DNA from: Draconibacterium halophilum
GTDB taxonomy: Bacteria; Bacteroidota; Bacteroidia; Bacteroidales; Prolixibacteraceae
Assembly (NCBI RefSeq): GCF_010448835.1
Contig: NZ_CP048409.1
Location: 2,302,001 to 2,366,000 of the forward strand
Length of the DNA: 64,000 nucleotides
Direction of reading: 5' to 3'
Shown: positions 63,867 through 64,000 of the stretch, one piece after another
Layout: every line of letters starts with the position of its first letter
Numbering within the stretch: position 1 is the stretch's first letter
The notes under the pieces: generated by a model
What the model was told of the DNA's origin: nothing
Databases searched by the model: none
Seen by the model: the letters and a program-made list of their open reading frames with translations, nothing else
Position numbers and translations under genes: made by a program

Positions 63867-64000
63867 ATGCCAAAACGAAGAGTAATTTCGATCAATCCAA
63901 AATCATCGGTGCCAAAATACCGCCAAATAATAGATACGGTACTAAAATCAATTGAAAAAAAACGTTTGAAAAAAGGGGATAAAGTTCCTTCAATTAACCA
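63867..64000 (+). CDS. GntR-family transcriptional regulator, N-terminal part
   Basis: Only the first 44 codons are inside the window. The protein begins MPKRRVISINPKSSVPKYRQ and continues IIDTVLKSIEKKRLKKGDKVPSIN, the start of a GntR winged-helix domain: YxQIxxxVxxxIxxxxLKxGDKVPSxN. In Bacteroidota such regulators control sugar-utilisation genes; here the divergent galM is the nearest candidate. The effector domain lies beyond the right edge, so the subfamily cannot be told. Confidence 0.85.
   Translation, partial: MPKRRVISINPKSSVPKYRQIIDTVLKSIEKKRLKKGDKVPSIN

Noticed and set aside
1..64000. tRNA, rRNA, prophage and plasmid features
   Set aside because: I found no cloverleaf, ribosomal segment, integrase, attachment-site pair or replication gene.

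Overview
The window reads as a chromosomal stretch of a Bacteroidota bacterium, probably a Marinilabiliales/Prolixibacteraceae-like lineage. The taxonomic guess is inference from family content. It rests on TonB-dependent receptors with CarboxypepD_reg-like N-termini, a type IX secretion sorting domain, DUF4876/DUF6850/DUF4857/DUF1599/BT_3928-type families, promoters of the TTTG-N19-TAnnTTTG type, and A+T-rich gaps without clear Shine-Dalgarno sites. I see no rRNA, tRNA, CRISPR array, phage or intact insertion sequence. All 56 genes listed are chromosomal in character.

Layout. 1-9.6 kb: start of an FAD-linked oxidase, a zinc alcohol dehydrogenase, a FUSC/YccS membrane protein, a TIGR01777 epimerase, two tandem overlapping ClC-CBS genes and a Tat-exported glycosylasparaginase. 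9.7-18.4 kb: a glycine-rich RRM protein, a cytidylate-kinase-like protein, a Gfo/Idh/MocA oxidoreductase, a SulP transporter, an aldo/keto reductase, an FRG-domain protein, a small membrane-anchored protein, a methyltransferase and a PhzF-like protein. 18.4-28.5 kb: a TonB-dependent receptor, a sialate O-acetylesterase, a winged-helix regulator overlapping a membrane protein, a T9SS cargo protein, class I fumarase and a 3-hydroxyisobutyrate-dehydrogenase-like enzyme.

28.8-35.9 kb is a molybdenum-cofactor island. An IorA/IorB-type molybdenum hydroxylase is followed by moeB-like, moaE, moaD and moaA on the minus strand, then XdhC and a MocA-like cytidylyltransferase on the plus strand. Together they cover early pterin synthesis, sulfur transfer, CMP modification and enzyme maturation for one exported hydroxylase. 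MoaC, MogA, MoeA and a molybdate transporter are not in the window. 35.9-42.5 kb holds rsmE, cydAB, a SixA-like phosphatase, an ABM monooxygenase, a phosphoesterase, a PLD-like protein and prmA.

42.5-51.1 kb is the most system-like locus: a tightly packed minus-strand operon of TonB-dependent receptor, DUF4876 lipoprotein, DUF6850 outer-membrane barrel, ABC ATPase, ABC membrane protein and DUF4857 protein. It spans both membranes and no substrate can be named from sequence. 51.3-57.5 kb is a housekeeping block (lipoprotein, tpiA, BT_3928-like, DUF1599, then divergent folP-cdaA and a FabK/nitronate monooxygenase-like gene). 58-64 kb holds a TPR protein, a long-chain acyl-CoA ligase, galM and the start of a GntR regulator.

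A caution applies to the whole window. Six genes, including folP, are broken by seven single-base losses, five of them in G/C runs of four or more. Adding one base at each site restores a full-length family-like protein, so these are most likely sequence errors. I annotate each as one gene with the frameshift marked.
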